Assembly: GCA_030248215.1 (NCBI GenBank)
Contig: JASANG010001837.1
Coordinates: forward strand, 1 to 64,000
DNA length: 64,000 nt
Origin: Enoplolaimus lenunculus
Taxonomy: Eukaryota; Nematoda; Enoplea; Enoplida; Thoracostomopsidae
Reading direction: 5' to 3'
This document shows, one piece after another, positions 53,497-63,510 of this stretch. The notes beneath the pieces are model-generated. The model did not search any database. It was given only the letters and a program-made list of their open reading frames with translations, and was not told where the DNA came from. Made by a program: the position numbers and the translations under genes. Position 1 is the first letter of the stretch, and each line of letters begins with the position of its first letter.

Positions 53497-54132
53497 AGCC
53501 AATGTATAGAACGCGGTTGTTAACAGTAGCCATAAGACAGCATGTTATACTCGCGGGTACCCGCGCGTAAAAGCGGACGGGTAAAAAAAGGCGAGTATAC
53601 ACACGATAAAAGAATTTCAAAGTGTGGTTAAAAATTTGTCAATCTTTACCCGCATAAAATTTTCATAAAAAACTTGAAACCAGATAACGGAAAAAAACTT
53701 CAATTTTTAAACTTTTTCTTACTGTATGATTAAAAATAAGTAGCGAGTAACATCACTGCACTGTAAAATTACACAATCGTATTAAACGCAGAAGAAAAAT
53801 AAGGCCGGGTGCAGACGGGTTACGGAAAGAAATTTCGCGCGGATATACCCGTAAAAAACTAAGTTTCCGCGGGTAAAGCGCAGCCCAGGTAAAAAATATT
53901 TACCCGTTTACACCTCTGAACAGTAGTATAAGCATATTCGTAAAGCTAAAAATCTAAGTTTAAGCGTAAGAATGAGCGTATTTCTTAAGCCTAAGACTAA
54001 GCCTAAAAGCCTAAGACTAAGCCTAGGCCTGAGCCTAAGACTTAACTGAAGCCTAAACCTAGGCAAAAAATTAGTCTAAAGCTTGAGCTTATTCTATTAC
54101 AGTCACCATAGAAAAGAGCTTCACATGGACCC
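53497..54132 (-). mobile_element. GGCC-type MITE split by a CGGGTA element
   Basis: GCCAATGTATAGAACGCGG at the left. Hexamers lie at 53940-54065, and TTCACATGGACCC at the right. The insert at 53530-53918 has AACAGTAG on both sides. Confidence 0.8.
53530..53918 (+). mobile_element. hAT-like CGGGTA-rich element with 8-bp duplication
   Basis: 389 bp between two AACAGTAG copies. The right end TTTACCCGTTTACACCTCTG is CAGAG-type when inverted. The inside repeats CGGGTAAA and ACCCGCG motifs. A related right end is at 11400-11440. Confidence 0.75.
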
Positions 54133-54246
54133 ATTAGAGAAAAAAGTAAAATATATAAAATAAGTATGGGAATAAACATATAAAACATAATATGTGCTGC
54201 AAAAAATATGATTTCACAGTCCTGGAGATATATAGATATATTAATC

Positions 54247-54430
54247 TGATATGAGTCAAATTGACTCTTTCAAAAAAAAAAGGCTTATTCGTGACTACAC
54301 AGATTGAGTCAAAATTCGACTCACTGAGGCGCACGTGTTACTCTGACAGAGTCGAATTTGACTTAGTTTGTGTAGTCCCAAGAAGCCTGTTTCGGATAGA
54401 GTTAACTTGACTCACCATTTTTTTGCAGTG
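54247..54430 (+). mobile_element. GAGTC foldback MITE at the outer edge of the visible palindrome
   Basis: From ATGAGTCAAATTGACTC to CACCATTTTTTTGCAGTG. Its last base pairs with the last base of the window. Confidence 0.8.
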
Positions 54431-54917
54431 CAATATTGTCTGGGAATATTCAAACAAGTCACAGATATATTAAAAAACATATTTAAGACAATGCAAAAAC
54501 ACAATATTCAATAAACAAAGAATATAAATGCAGAAAAATGTATGAGAAAAAATGAAATTGTGGGAATAAATTACATATTACCAAAGGCGCCATTAAAATC
54601 TTAACAACTCTGATTTATCATGTGGTCAAGTTTGAGCGTGGAATTATCAGAAGATGCCATGAGAAGCACAAAAAGGCGAAAACATTAAACTGTTTCTGGA
54701 TAAACGCCGCCTGAAGAGGAGATGACTCAAAAGATAATTTTGTTGGAAGGAAGACAACGCTTAAACCTAAACTTTACCCCAAAGCTTCAGCCTAAATCTA
54801 AGCCTTAGCTAAGTCCAAGCGACTGCTTGGTCCTGAGCCTAAGGTTTATTCTATATTCGACGCATGTCCCATTTAGGTTTTTTATCTATTTGTGATATGT
54901 GGTGACATTCGGCAGCG

Positions 54918-54921
54918 TGAT

Positions 54922-54987
<66 letters not shown>

Positions 54988-54995
54988 ATATATAC
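54918..54995. repeat. CA/TA microsatellite, left arm
   Basis: (CA)6 then a long TA run. The right-arm counterpart (63430-63510) differs in length and interruptions. Confidence 0.92.
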
Positions 54996-55130
54996 GGGTG
55001 CCATTGGGGGGCATTGCCCCCTCCCTCAAATTCCGTTGCTGTAACCCCAAAAAGACTCGGTCAAAAAGTATAGGTACAATCTTGAATTGCAATTAGTAGT
55101 GGCGCCCCAAAATTATTCGGTGCCCGCCAA

Positions 55131-56210
55131 ACAAATTTTCTGCAGACACCAATGACTATATAGCAGCAGAAAAATACTATTAATACCAGTAAGAATCCAT
55201 AGTAATCAACTTAAAGGTGGTTTACATTTAGTAGTAAACCAAGCAAAATAACTGCAAAAATATACTGAAAACTAAACATGCAGGATAGCAATAAGCAGTA
55301 CAAAGAAGTACCTTATAACTGATACTCATTCGATGCTGTCCAAATCGAAGTAAATTTCGACCTTATAATTTTTTAGCTTAAACGATGGGTAGTTCACGGG
55401 CGCCAACGAATCCACTGTATCGCTCACTTCAAATATTAGCAATGTTTGGCAATACTGCAACTGGCATAAAACGAACCACAAAAATCCTCAGCACCACAAC
55501 CGACTTTAAAATTGTCGAAATTATTATGTGAAAAAAAATTATACCAAAATTCAAAAAATTATAATCTGTAAAACTGGTTTGACGGTGTCAATTTCAAAAA
55601 TATGATATCCGGCATCTCTGGTTTTTTGGTTTTCAGTTGGTTCAGAAAGCACTGCGCCAAAACTGTTAAAACTGGTGACCCAGGGGGTCAGTATAGGAGT
55701 GTTATTGCTCTGTAGTGTATAAAACAAACATTTCCAAAAATAGAATTCTTTAAATGCTTTCGGCAAAATTTTCGACTAAAATCCGGCGAAGATTTGCGCA
55801 AAACAACGGTCCATTTTGTCGCCTAAATTATACACCCCGTACAAGGTTTCTTAAATCCATTTGGGGCCTCGATTTCACAAAAGCATCCACTTAAAACCTT
55901 CTCGTCTTTACGTGTCACTTTAAGAACCACCCCGTCACAATGAATTATAATTTATTCATATGCTTCGAATAAATCCTTAGAGTGATATCTGTCTATTCTC
56001 TTCCGTTCTAAAGCATAAACGTTATTTTACCAGTTCGAAGTATGCCTTCTGTGTCGCATTAGCTTTGCGCTTGTTTTCGAGGGCTGTTGGAAGGTAACAT
56101 CAACCCACCAGCACGAGAAAATATTCGACTGCAACCAAAAAAATTTTTTTTCTATTAAACCTTTCTCACATGAATATATACTGATTATTCTGTATTAGAA
56201 CTATTTTCAT
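55131..56210. other. Left-arm sequence of unknown content
   Basis: Mirrored at 62223-63300. The frame at 55551-55766 is present in both arms but shows no domain or splice context. Confidence 0.5.
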
Positions 56211-56280
56211 TAGCACGGATTTGAATCGCAGCCTTAACAGGCTGAAGGCGGTTACGATTACGACTCAGCTACAGGAGATT
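56211..56280 (-). repeat. tRNA-Asn-like pseudogene or SINE head (left arm)
   Basis: On the minus strand TAGCTGAGTCGTAATCGT resembles an A box, CAGCCTGTTAAGGCTG an anticodon arm with GTT (Asn), and GATTCAAATCC a B box. The acceptor strands do not pair, so it is probably a decayed tRNA or a SINE head. Confidence 0.4.
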
Positions 56281-56704
56281 GACGCTCAAGCTCGAGGGTA
56301 CTGTCACGTTTTATGAAGATTTAGCACAGCGTATACGCGTAGTAATTGTTAAACGCTGAGTATTGTGTATTAATTCTGGTAAACAGAATGCTCTGCAACT
56401 CACAGTCTGCTTAGGCGAAGCAGTTTAGCTGGCTCAGTTAAAAAGATAAACTTGGTCAAATTCAGTAACGGCCAATGTGATCGTTTTATGACATCACACA
56501 GAATAACGTCAATGTAGGTGGCTCTGCCACTCTTAAACCTTATTTCAAACTAAAAACTAAAACACAAAACTAAACCCAAACCTGGAACCACAGCTTAAGG
56601 AAATCCCTGGCTCCGATTGTCCAATGGTTGAAACTTTTACTCGTTTTGCAATTACTCGGCAATTAATAACTTCGAAACATTCTGAAGACGAACAATATTT
56701 CTAC

Positions 56705-56876
56705 GTGCAAGAGTTGATTCTCAACCTGAGTTGAGTTAATTACAGTTGAGTTGATCGATTTACTCTTAAGTGAGTTGAACTAACGCAGAATTCCGAAACT
56801 CATAATACAGACTCAGTGATTTAACCAGTGATTTAACTCATTCTGAATTAAAATCAACTCACCGTATTTTACAGCG
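56705..56876 (+). mobile_element. GAGTT foldback MITE, truncated (left arm)
   Basis: From GCAAGAGTTGATTCTCAACC to CTCACCGTATTTTACAGCG. The mirror copy is at 61557-61728. Confidence 0.8.
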
Positions 56877-57210
56877 TAGGATCAGGCTTAGTATAATGAT
56901 TAATGTCTATATTTGACTTAAGACCCTGTTATGCGACAAGTTATCGGACGACAAATTGTTGTAGATTCATTTGTTGTCTGCCAACCGTTTCAGTATTAAT
57001 GTTGCGACATTAATTATTCAGCTTATGTATAGGTTTTGATCCCAGTTTCACGTTTACAAATAAACCGCATACGAGTTTGACGAATGAAAACACAACGATG
57101 AGGCTGGAATATGCAACAAATAATTCATTAGACAGTTGTGAATAATTGACAACTCGAACGAAACTCCGATATGAAATTAAAGTTATCGGATACTGTGTTA
57201 ATATTGTGTA

Positions 57211-57412
57211 CATAGCAAAAATGATGAGCCAAATTGACTCTCTCCAGAATATCATCTACGGGACTACACAAATTGAGTCAAATTCGACTCCGCCAGACTC
57301 AAACGTGCGGCTCAGTGAGTCAAATTTGACTCTAGCGGAGTCGAATTTGACTCAGTTTGTGTAGGGCCACAGATTTCGGAGACTATCAATGTGACTCACC
57401 ATTTTTTACAGT
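57211..57412 (+). mobile_element. GAGTC foldback MITE (left arm)
   Basis: Full length, with ATGATGAGCCAAATTGACTC at the left and CACCATTTTTTACAG at the right. The mirror copy is at 61021-61222. Confidence 0.87.
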
Positions 57413-57499
57413 ATAACAAATTAACACCATGACGGTATATAAAGCAAATACATTGCCGTACGTGTGTACATATACCGGAATAAGAAGTAGTTGCTTACG

Positions 57500-57570
57500 A
57501 GCACATGGAGTAGTGGTAGCATACTTGACTCATGTGCAAAAGGGCCGAGGTTCGATTCCTAGCCTGGTAC
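57500..57570 (+). repeat. tRNA-like sequence, SINE head or pseudo-tRNA (left arm)
   Basis: It has A-box-like TGGAGTAGTGGTAGC and a perfect B box, GGTTCGATTCC, at normal spacing. The two presumed acceptor strands do not pair, so a working tRNA is unlikely. A tRNA-derived SINE is the better guess, with its body running towards 57660. Confidence 0.45.
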
Positions 57571-57931
57571 GTAGCTTTGGGTAAAACTTCAAACAGGTGT
57601 CGTGAAGGACATGTAGTTGCAACACTTGCTGTTACAGGCTTTTTCTCATATTTAAGGTTGACTTTAAGCTTATATATTAGCTAAGACAAAAGCTTTAAGG
57701 CAATATTTTTATTGCAAAGTCTCAGGTAAACGTGCAGGTTCGGGTTTTGGTACGATTTCTCATGAAACCAAACCCCTAAGCCTGTTGGGGAGTGTACAAG
57801 GTTCCGGTTAAATTTGGGGTTATTTACCGGGCGTAAACGCCTAAATGTAAGCTTTTTACCGTCAATTTAGGTTACAGCTAAAAATGGGATCACCATCTTA
57901 TATATGCAAACACAAATTTAAGAATACTTGG

Positions 57932-58136
57932 GCCAAGTAAAGAACAGGAGTGGAACAGTATTATAAGCTTATTCCTAAACCTAAGCCTAAACCTAAACGT
58001 CAACCTAAGCGCAAGAATAAGCATATTCCTAAGCCTAAGTCTAAGCCTAAGTCAAGTCAAATAATTAGTCAAAAGGTTAAGCTTACTCTATTGCAGTCCC
58101 ACAGAAAAACGTTCCGCCCCTGATCTTTACATGATC
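57932..58136 (-). mobile_element. GGCC-type MITE (left arm)
   Basis: GGCCAAGTAAAGAACAGGAG to CTGATCTTTACATGATCC. Two hexamer blocks are separated by GCGCAAGAATAAGC. Confidence 0.85.
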
Positions 58137-58256
58137 CCAAACTTGGTAAAAAACCAAAGCCAAATAAACCTGGAATACATGCCAGCTGAATTAACATTCG
58201 TCATTATATTCGTTTCCAGTATACAGTATTATATATGACACACTGTAAAAATTGAT

Positions 58257-58482
58257 GTTGCGACAATTCGTTGCCCGACAATTCGTCAACCGCCAACTTG
58301 TAATCCTAAATCTCGCTTACTAAACAATTTTGCCGAAAATAATTATGGTTAATTTAGTAGGCTTGGCGTAAGCTTTGAAGAATGCTTAGCATCTGATATA
58401 TATTTAGTCTTCGGGTTGATCTCGCTTACTAAACGATTTTGCCGAAAAATAATTATGCTTAATTTAGTAGGCTTGGCGTAAT
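58257..58482 (+). mobile_element. CGACAATTCG MITE, cut by the palindrome breakpoint (left arm)
   Basis: Starts TGTTGCGACAATTCGTTGCC, includes two direct repeats of CTCGCTTACTAAACRATTTTG, and stops at 58482 where the spacer begins. Confidence 0.85.
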
Positions 58483-58720
58483 TCCCCCCCGACCCAACAG
58501 AACCACCTTCACGCCGCAAAAAAAAAAAAAAAATAAAATAAAAAAAAAATATATATTTTACGTTTCATACGTAGCCAGGTAATGATTTTGTAATAATCAC
58601 AGACAACGATACAATAACATTAAAATAACGACAATAATAAATAAAGACATCTCATTGTAGTGACCCGAGTAACAGAGGACTGATATTTATTTTACCTGCT
58701 CAGAAAGCAGTTCCGTTATA

Positions 58721-59876
58721 CTGTAGTGACCCGAACAAGATGAGCGACTGATACTCATTTGGTCTCTCTAGAGGGTACCCCCCTTGTTATTCGGTTACGG
58801 ACTGTTATTTATTTTTAACCCACGCTCCGCCGCCTTTCGTTACTGATATATATCCGGTACTGCAATTATCAGTTAAATTAAGCGTTTATTTGTCTTGTAT
58901 CAATAGCTTGAGCGATAATGCCAGGTTATACTTAGGAACGTACTTTCAAACTTAAGTATGCTTAAAGTTTCGAATTCAATTTATTTAGTATTGGAGTCAT
59001 TTAAGCACTACAGTTAGGGATAATTTACATTTATGGTCTCTAATTGGGGTTTATGGACCCTACACGCACTTTTTCATTTGACCCTTTCTTTTTACTCCTT
59101 CTTAATCGGTTCACTACACCAGATAGAATAGCAGGGGTGCACATACGAACTGATAAGCTGAATATATCTCCCTTCGAAACTTATGGAGACACGGGAAAAA
59201 GGTACGTTTACAGGTTTCAGAACAAAATTGAAAATTACAATTGACATATATAAATGAAAGCACTTTTCTCGATCGCTACGCTAGCTCGCTCCTTAAACGA
59301 AATCTTAACTGCGCCCTAACGAGTTCGTTCAACCAGGTGTTAATCCCAAGTTCCAAGGGTAAGGGTGCTGTGGCCACAGTTTCAATATAGAATGTAATAT
59401 ATTTCAGGTGAAAATCAGTGCCGGATCAGGCAGGGGTGGAGGCTCCACCCAAATTCCAGAAGGCCCCCGAACCCCCTAGAGAAGCGAGCGGAAACTAGAC
59501 GCATTTTAAAACTTAAGCAAAAAACCTGTATTATTTATGGAATGCATTCAAGGACTGTTTATACACATTGAAATTGCATACGTGATGTAAAAGCGTTTGT
59601 TTGAAATCCCGGTACTTTAATAATAAAGTTACACATTTGTGCAACTACGGGCACTATTACTAATTCACTCTATTTTTTCTGTTTCTAAAATTACTGTTAA
59701 GTTATTAGCGTTTTTAGTAGTATATCATTAGTTAGTGTATGTGTTTCTAAATTATTGCTTGTATTGAAATACACACGGATGTCACCCCATGCGGCGTAAA
59801 ACTGCGAAATAAACGAAAATAATGATGTTTCATTGACAATTATCAGTCTCCCCCCTTGTTATTCGGGTCACGACAG
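58721..59876 (+). mobile_element. CTGTAGTGACCC-type DNA element filling the palindrome spacer
   Basis: CTGTAGTGACCCGAACAAG to GTTATTCGGGTCACGACAG, with TA on both sides. The first 350 bp match 10800-10936 and 11455-11690. It holds a CTCGCTCC/CGCTACGC patch near 59270 and the CAGTGCCGGATCAGGC fragment near 59420. Confidence 0.8.
59034..59420. other. Unrecognised part of the element in the palindrome spacer
   Basis: The frame at 59044-59244 lacks known motifs. The CTCGATCGCTACGC motif lies at 59260-59290. Confidence 0.4.
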
Positions 59877-59888
59877 TACACAAATTAT

Positions 59889-60177
59889 ACAAGAATTCGT
59901 CACTCAACAATTTGTCCCTCAACAATTGTCTAAGCCGAAGACTAAATATATATTACGCCAAGCCTACTAAATTAAGCATAATTATTTTCGGCAAAATCGT
60001 TTAGTAAGCGAGATCAACCCGAAGACTAAATATATATCAGATGCTAAGCATTCTTCAAAGCTTACGCCAAGCCTACTAAATTAACCATAATTATTTTCGG
60101 CAAAATTGTTTAGTAAGCGAGATTTAGGATTACAAGTTGGCGGTTGACGAATTGTCGGGCAACGAATTGTCGCAACA
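59889..60177 (-). mobile_element. CGACAATTCG MITE, apparently complete (right arm)
   Basis: From AGAATTCGTCACTCAACAA to GGCAACGAATTGTCGC. It covers the same sequence as 58257-58482, plus about 63 bp to its own terminus. Confidence 0.8.
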
Positions 60178-60297
60178 TCAATTTTTACAGTGTGTCATAT
60201 ATAATACTGTATACTGGAAACGAATATAATGACGAATGTTAATTCAGCTGGCATGTATTCCAGGTTTATTTGGCTTTGGTTTTTTACCAAGTTTGGG

Positions 60298-60502
60298 ATC
60301 ATGTAAAGATCAGGGGCGGAACGTTTTTCTGTGGGACTGCAATAGAGTAAGCTTAACCTTTTGACTAATTATTTGACTTGACTTAGGCTTAGACTTAGGC
60401 TTAGGAATATGCTTATTCTTGCGCTTAGGTTGACGTTTAGGTTTAGGCTTAGGTTTAGGAATAAGCTTATAATACTGTTCCACTCCTGTTCTTTACTTGG
60501 CC
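60298..60502 (+). mobile_element. GGCC-type MITE (right-arm copy)
   Basis: Mirror copy of the element at 57932-58136. Confidence 0.85.
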
Positions 60503-60862
60503 CAAGTATTCTTAAATTTGTGTTTGCATATATAAGATGGTGATCCCATTTTTAGCTGTAACCTAAATTGACGGTAAAAAGCTTACATTTAGGCGTTTAC
60601 GCCCGGTAAATAACCCCAAATTTAACCGGAACCTTGTACACTCCCCAACAGGCTTAGGGGTTTGGTTTCATGAGAAATCGTACCAAAACCCGAACCTGCA
60701 CGTTTACCTGAGACTTTGCAATAAAAATATTGCCTTAAAGCTTTTGTCTTAGCTAATATATAAGCTTAAAGTCAACCTTAAATATGAGAAAAAGCCTGTA
60801 ACAGCAAGTGTTGCAACTACATGTCCTTCACGACACCTGTTTGAAGTTTTACCCAAAGCTAC

Positions 60863-60933
60863 GTACCAGGCTAGGAATCGAACCTCGGCCCTTTTGCACA
60901 TGAGTCAAGTATGCTACCACTACTCCATGTGCT
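60863..60933 (-). repeat. tRNA-like sequence, right-arm copy
   Basis: This is the mirror copy of the tRNA-like stretch at 57500-57570, with no difference noticed. Confidence 0.45.
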
Positions 60934-61020
60934 CGTAAGCAACTACTTCTTATTCCGGTATATGTACACACGTACGGCAATGTATTTGCTTTATATACCG
61001 TCATGGTGTTAATTTGTTAT

Positions 61021-61222
61021 ACTGTAAAAAATGGTGAGTCACATTGATAGTCTCCGAAATCTGTGGCCCTACACAAACTGAGTCAAATTCGACTCCGCTA
61101 GAGTCAAATTTGACTCACTGAGCCGCACGTTTGAGTCTGGCGGAGTCGAATTTGACTCAATTTGTGTAGTCCCGTAGATGATATTCTGGAGAGAGTCAAT
61201 TTGACTCATCATTTTTGCTATG
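61021..61222 (-). mobile_element. GAGTC foldback MITE (right arm)
   Basis: Mirror copy of 57211-57412. Confidence 0.87.
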
Positions 61223-61556
61223 TACACAATATTAACACAGTATCCGATAACTTTAATTTCATATCGGAGTTTCGTTCGAGTTGTCAATTATTCACAACTG
61301 TCTAATGAATTATTTGTTGCATATTCCAGCCTCATCGTTGTGTTTTCATTCGTCAAACTCGTATGCGGTTTATTTGTAAACGTGAAACTGGGATCAAAAC
61401 CTATACATAAGCTGAATAATTAATGTCGCAACATTAATACTGAAACGGTTGGCAGACAACAAATGAATCTACAACAATTTGTCGTCCGATAACTTGTCGC
61501 ATAACAGGGTCTTAAGTCAAATATAGACATTAATCATTATACTAAGCCTGATCCTA

Positions 61557-61728
61557 CGCTGTAAAATACGGTGAGTTGATTTTAATTCAGAATGAGTTAA
61601 ATCACTGGTTAAATCACTGAGTCTGTATTATGAGTTTCGGAATTCTGCGTTAGTTCAACTCACTTAAGAGTAAATCGATCAACTCAACTGTAATTAACTC
61701 AACTCAGGTTGAGAATCAACTCTTGCAC
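61557..61728 (-). mobile_element. GAGTT foldback MITE, truncated (right arm)
   Basis: Mirror copy of 56705-56876. Confidence 0.8.
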
Positions 61729-62152
61729 GTAGAAATATTGTTCGTCTTCAGAATGTTTCGAAGTTATTAATTGCCGAGTAATTGCAAAACGAGTAAAAGT
61801 TTCAACCATTGGACAATCGGAGCCAGGGATTTCCTTAAGCTGTGGTTCCAGGTTTGGGTTTAGTTTTGTGTTTTAGTTTTTAGTTTGAAATAAGGTTTAA
61901 GAGTGGCAGAGCCACCTACATTGACGTTATTCTGTGTGATGTCATAAAACGATCACATTGGCCGTTACTGAATTTGACCAAGTTTATCTTTTTAACTGAG
62001 CCAGCTAAACTGCTTCGCCTAAGCAGACTGTGAGTTGCAGAGCATTCTGTTTACCAGAATTAATACACAATACTCAGCGTTTAACAATTACTACGCGTAT
62101 ACGCTGTGCTAAATCTTCATAAAACGTGACAGTACCCTCGAGCTTGAGCGTC

Positions 62153-62222
62153 AATCTCCTGTAGCTGAGTCGTAATCGTAACCGCCTTCAGCCTGTTAAG
62201 GCTGCGATTCAAATCCGTGCTA
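62153..62222 (+). repeat. tRNA-Asn-like pseudogene, right-arm copy
   Basis: Mirror copy of 56211-56280, carried by the large inverted repeat. Confidence 0.4.
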
Positions 62223-63429
62223 ATGAAAATAGTTCTAATACAGAATAATCAGTATATATTCATGTGAGAAAGGTTTAATAGAAAAAAATTTTTTTGGTTG
62301 CAGTCGAATATTTTCTCGTGCTGGTGGGTTGATGTTACCTTCCAACAGCCCTCGAAAACAAGCGCAAAGCTAATGCGACACAGAAGGCATACTTCGAACT
62401 GGTAAAATAACGTTTATGCTTTAGAACGGAAGAGAATAGACAGATATCACTCTAAGGATTTATTCGAAGCATATGAATAAATTATAATTCATTGTGACGG
62501 GGTGGTTCTTAAAGTGACACGTAAAGACGAGAAGGTTTTAAGTGGATGCTTTTGTGAAATCGAGGCCCCAAATGGATTTAAGAAACCTTGTACGGGGTGT
62601 ATAATTTAGGCGACAAAATGGACCGTTGTTTTGCGCAAATCTTCGCCGGATTTTAGTCGAAAATTTTGCCGAAAGCATTTAAAGAATTCTATTTTTGGAA
62701 ATGTTTGTTTTATACACTACAGAGCAATAACACTCCTATACTGACCCCCTGGGTCACCAGTTTTAACAGTTTTGGCGCAGTGCTTTCTGAACCAACTGAA
62801 AACCAAAAAACCAGAGATGCCGGATATCATATTTTTGAAATTGACACCGTCAAACCAGTTTTACAGATTATAATTTTTTGAATTTTGGTATAATTTTTTT
62901 TCACATAATAATTTCGACAATTTTAAAGTCGGTTGTGGTGCTGAGGATTTTTGTGGTTCGTTTTATGCCAGTTGCAGTATTGCCAAACATTGCTAATATT
63001 TGAAGTGAGCGATACAGTGGATTCGTTGGCGCCCGTGAACTACCCATCGTTTAAGCTAAAAAATTATAAGGTCGAAATTTACTTCGATTTGGACAGCATC
63101 GAATGAGTATCAGTTATAAGGTACTTCTTTGTACTGCTTATTGCTATCCTGCATGTTTAGTTTTCAGTATATTTTTGCAGTTATTTTGCTTGGTTTACTA
63201 CTAAATGTAAACCACCTTTAAGTTGATTACTATGGATTCTTACTGGTATTAATAGTATTTTTCTGCTGCTATATAGTCATTGGTGTCTGCAGAAAATTTG
63301 TTTGGCGGGCACCGAATAATTTTGGGGCGCACTACAATTGCAACTCAAGATTGTTTACTTTTAGACCGAGTCTTTTTGGGGTTACAGCAACGGAATTTGA
63401 GGGAGGGGGCAATGCCCCCCAATGGCACC

Positions 63430-63446
63430 CGTATATATATATATAA

Positions 63447-63508
<62 letters not shown>

Positions 63509-63510
63509 AT
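63430..63510. repeat. TA/GT microsatellite, right arm
   Basis: Mirror of 54918-54995, but with AAATATATAAATA interruptions. Confidence 0.92.

Larger units (their letters stand above)
54430..58482 (+). repeat. Left arm of giant inverted repeat
   Basis: Every base checked from 54430 to 58482 is matched in reverse complement by 59952-64000. The coordinate sum stays at 118430-118434, so only a few small indels separate the arms. Divergence is concentrated at the CA/TA microsatellite and its edge (54918-55110). The inner end stops inside a CGACAATTCG-type MITE. The outer end cannot be judged because the partner runs off the window. Confidence 0.95.
58483..59951. repeat. Spacer between the palindrome arms
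   Basis: The 1469-bp non-mirrored centre starts with a C run and an A-rich tract (58520-58550). Most of it is a CTGTAG-type element (58721-59876). It also contains a short fragment of a second such terminus at 58655-58720. Confidence 0.9.

Noticed and set aside
57500-57570. Functional tRNA gene
   Set aside because: A and B boxes are fine, but the acceptor strands do not pair.
57146-61287. Two identical 72-residue frames (57146-57364 and 61069-61287) as a conserved gene pair
   Set aside because: They are GAGTC MITE translations made identical by the inverted repeat.
55551-62881. Identical 71-residue frames in both arms
   Set aside because: The identity comes from the recent inverted duplication, and there is no splice, domain or codon evidence.
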